Below, piece after piece: positions 63,926 to 64,000 of a DNA stretch of 64,000 bases. The notes under the pieces are model-generated. The model did no database searches. It saw only the letters and a program-made list of their open reading frames with translations, and was not told the origin of the DNA. Within the stretch, counting starts at the first letter, position 1. Every line of letters starts with the position of its first letter. The position numbers were made by a program, and so were the translations under genes. Origin of the DNA: Streptomyces sp. RPT161 (GTDB lineage Bacteria > Actinomycetota > Actinomycetes > Streptomycetales > Streptomycetaceae); NCBI RefSeq assembly GCF_027533845.1, contig NZ_JAPZVN010000009.1, positions 62,001 to 126,000 of the forward strand. Direction: 5' to 3'.

Positions 63926-64000
63926 GCGCGCGAGCCGCTTGTACGGACGACCGCGAGGCTTGGTGACCCGCAGTCCTCTTCCAGTGCCGTCCACCGGTGA

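Overview
The window is high-GC actinobacterial DNA, most likely from a Streptomyces or close relative. The signs are strong GGAGG-type ribosome sites, frequent GTG starts, ATGA/GTGA gene overlaps, a conservon (CvnABCD plus P450), a PAS/GAF/SpoIIE/HATPase phosphatase, an LAXTG surface protein, a DUF5302-type small protein, and rare TTA codons in a few genes only. No rRNA, tRNA, CRISPR array, transposase or prophage was seen. Everything here is read by eye from sequence; no searches were run.

Layout. 1-4.0 kb: miscellaneous genes and a broken beta-propeller gene. 4.8-13.1 kb: a candidate cationic homopoly(amino acid) locus. It holds a 1348-residue membrane synthetase with the A-T-(TM2-soluble)x3 architecture of epsilon-poly-lysine synthetase (Pls), a 2,4-diaminobutyrate aminotransferase, an aspartokinase and, after a strong terminator, an M1 aminopeptidase. 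The two precursor genes point to poly-diaminobutyrate or a Dab-containing polymer. 13.1-26.2 kb: accessory genes, namely a secreted SH3-like protein behind a large inverted repeat, a DHA2 exporter with a coupled leader ORF, an RNA-ligase-like/DinB pair, a DJ-1 protein, a MerR regulator with its target, a secreted adenosine deaminase-like enzyme, a MerR-PP2C fusion, a phosphoesterase and a beta-lactamase-fold hydrolase.

26.4-32.6 kb: a LuxE/LuxC island. A GNAT-type protein, a LuxE-like acyl-protein synthetase and a LuxC reductase fused to a PaaK-like adenylation domain form one coupled operon, with a related standalone PaaK-like gene converging on it. It probably makes an aldehyde from an activated acid; there is no luciferase. 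32.9-38.5 kb: a SpoIIE-type phosphatase, Ohr with dyad operators, and glycerol facilitator plus glycerol kinase. 38.7-44.1 kb: a conservon with a CYP157-like P450 lacking the EXXR motif, and a terpene synthase convergent with it. 44.5-47.1 kb: a GNAT gene and a regulator/SDR pair.

47.1-58.2 kb: a second candidate natural product cluster. One operon carries four different ATP-grasp ligases, an MFS exporter and a cysteine-synthase-fold PLP enzyme. Divergent from it runs an A-T didomain / thioesterase / P450 cassette of the kind that beta-hydroxylates a carrier-bound amino acid; its A-domain code resembles histidine. The expected product is a small ligase-built peptide containing a beta-hydroxy (possibly histidine) residue. 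58.2-63.9 kb: an LAXTG surface protein, an ABC/FtsX transporter, a NarL-type two-component system and a rhomboid-like membrane protein.
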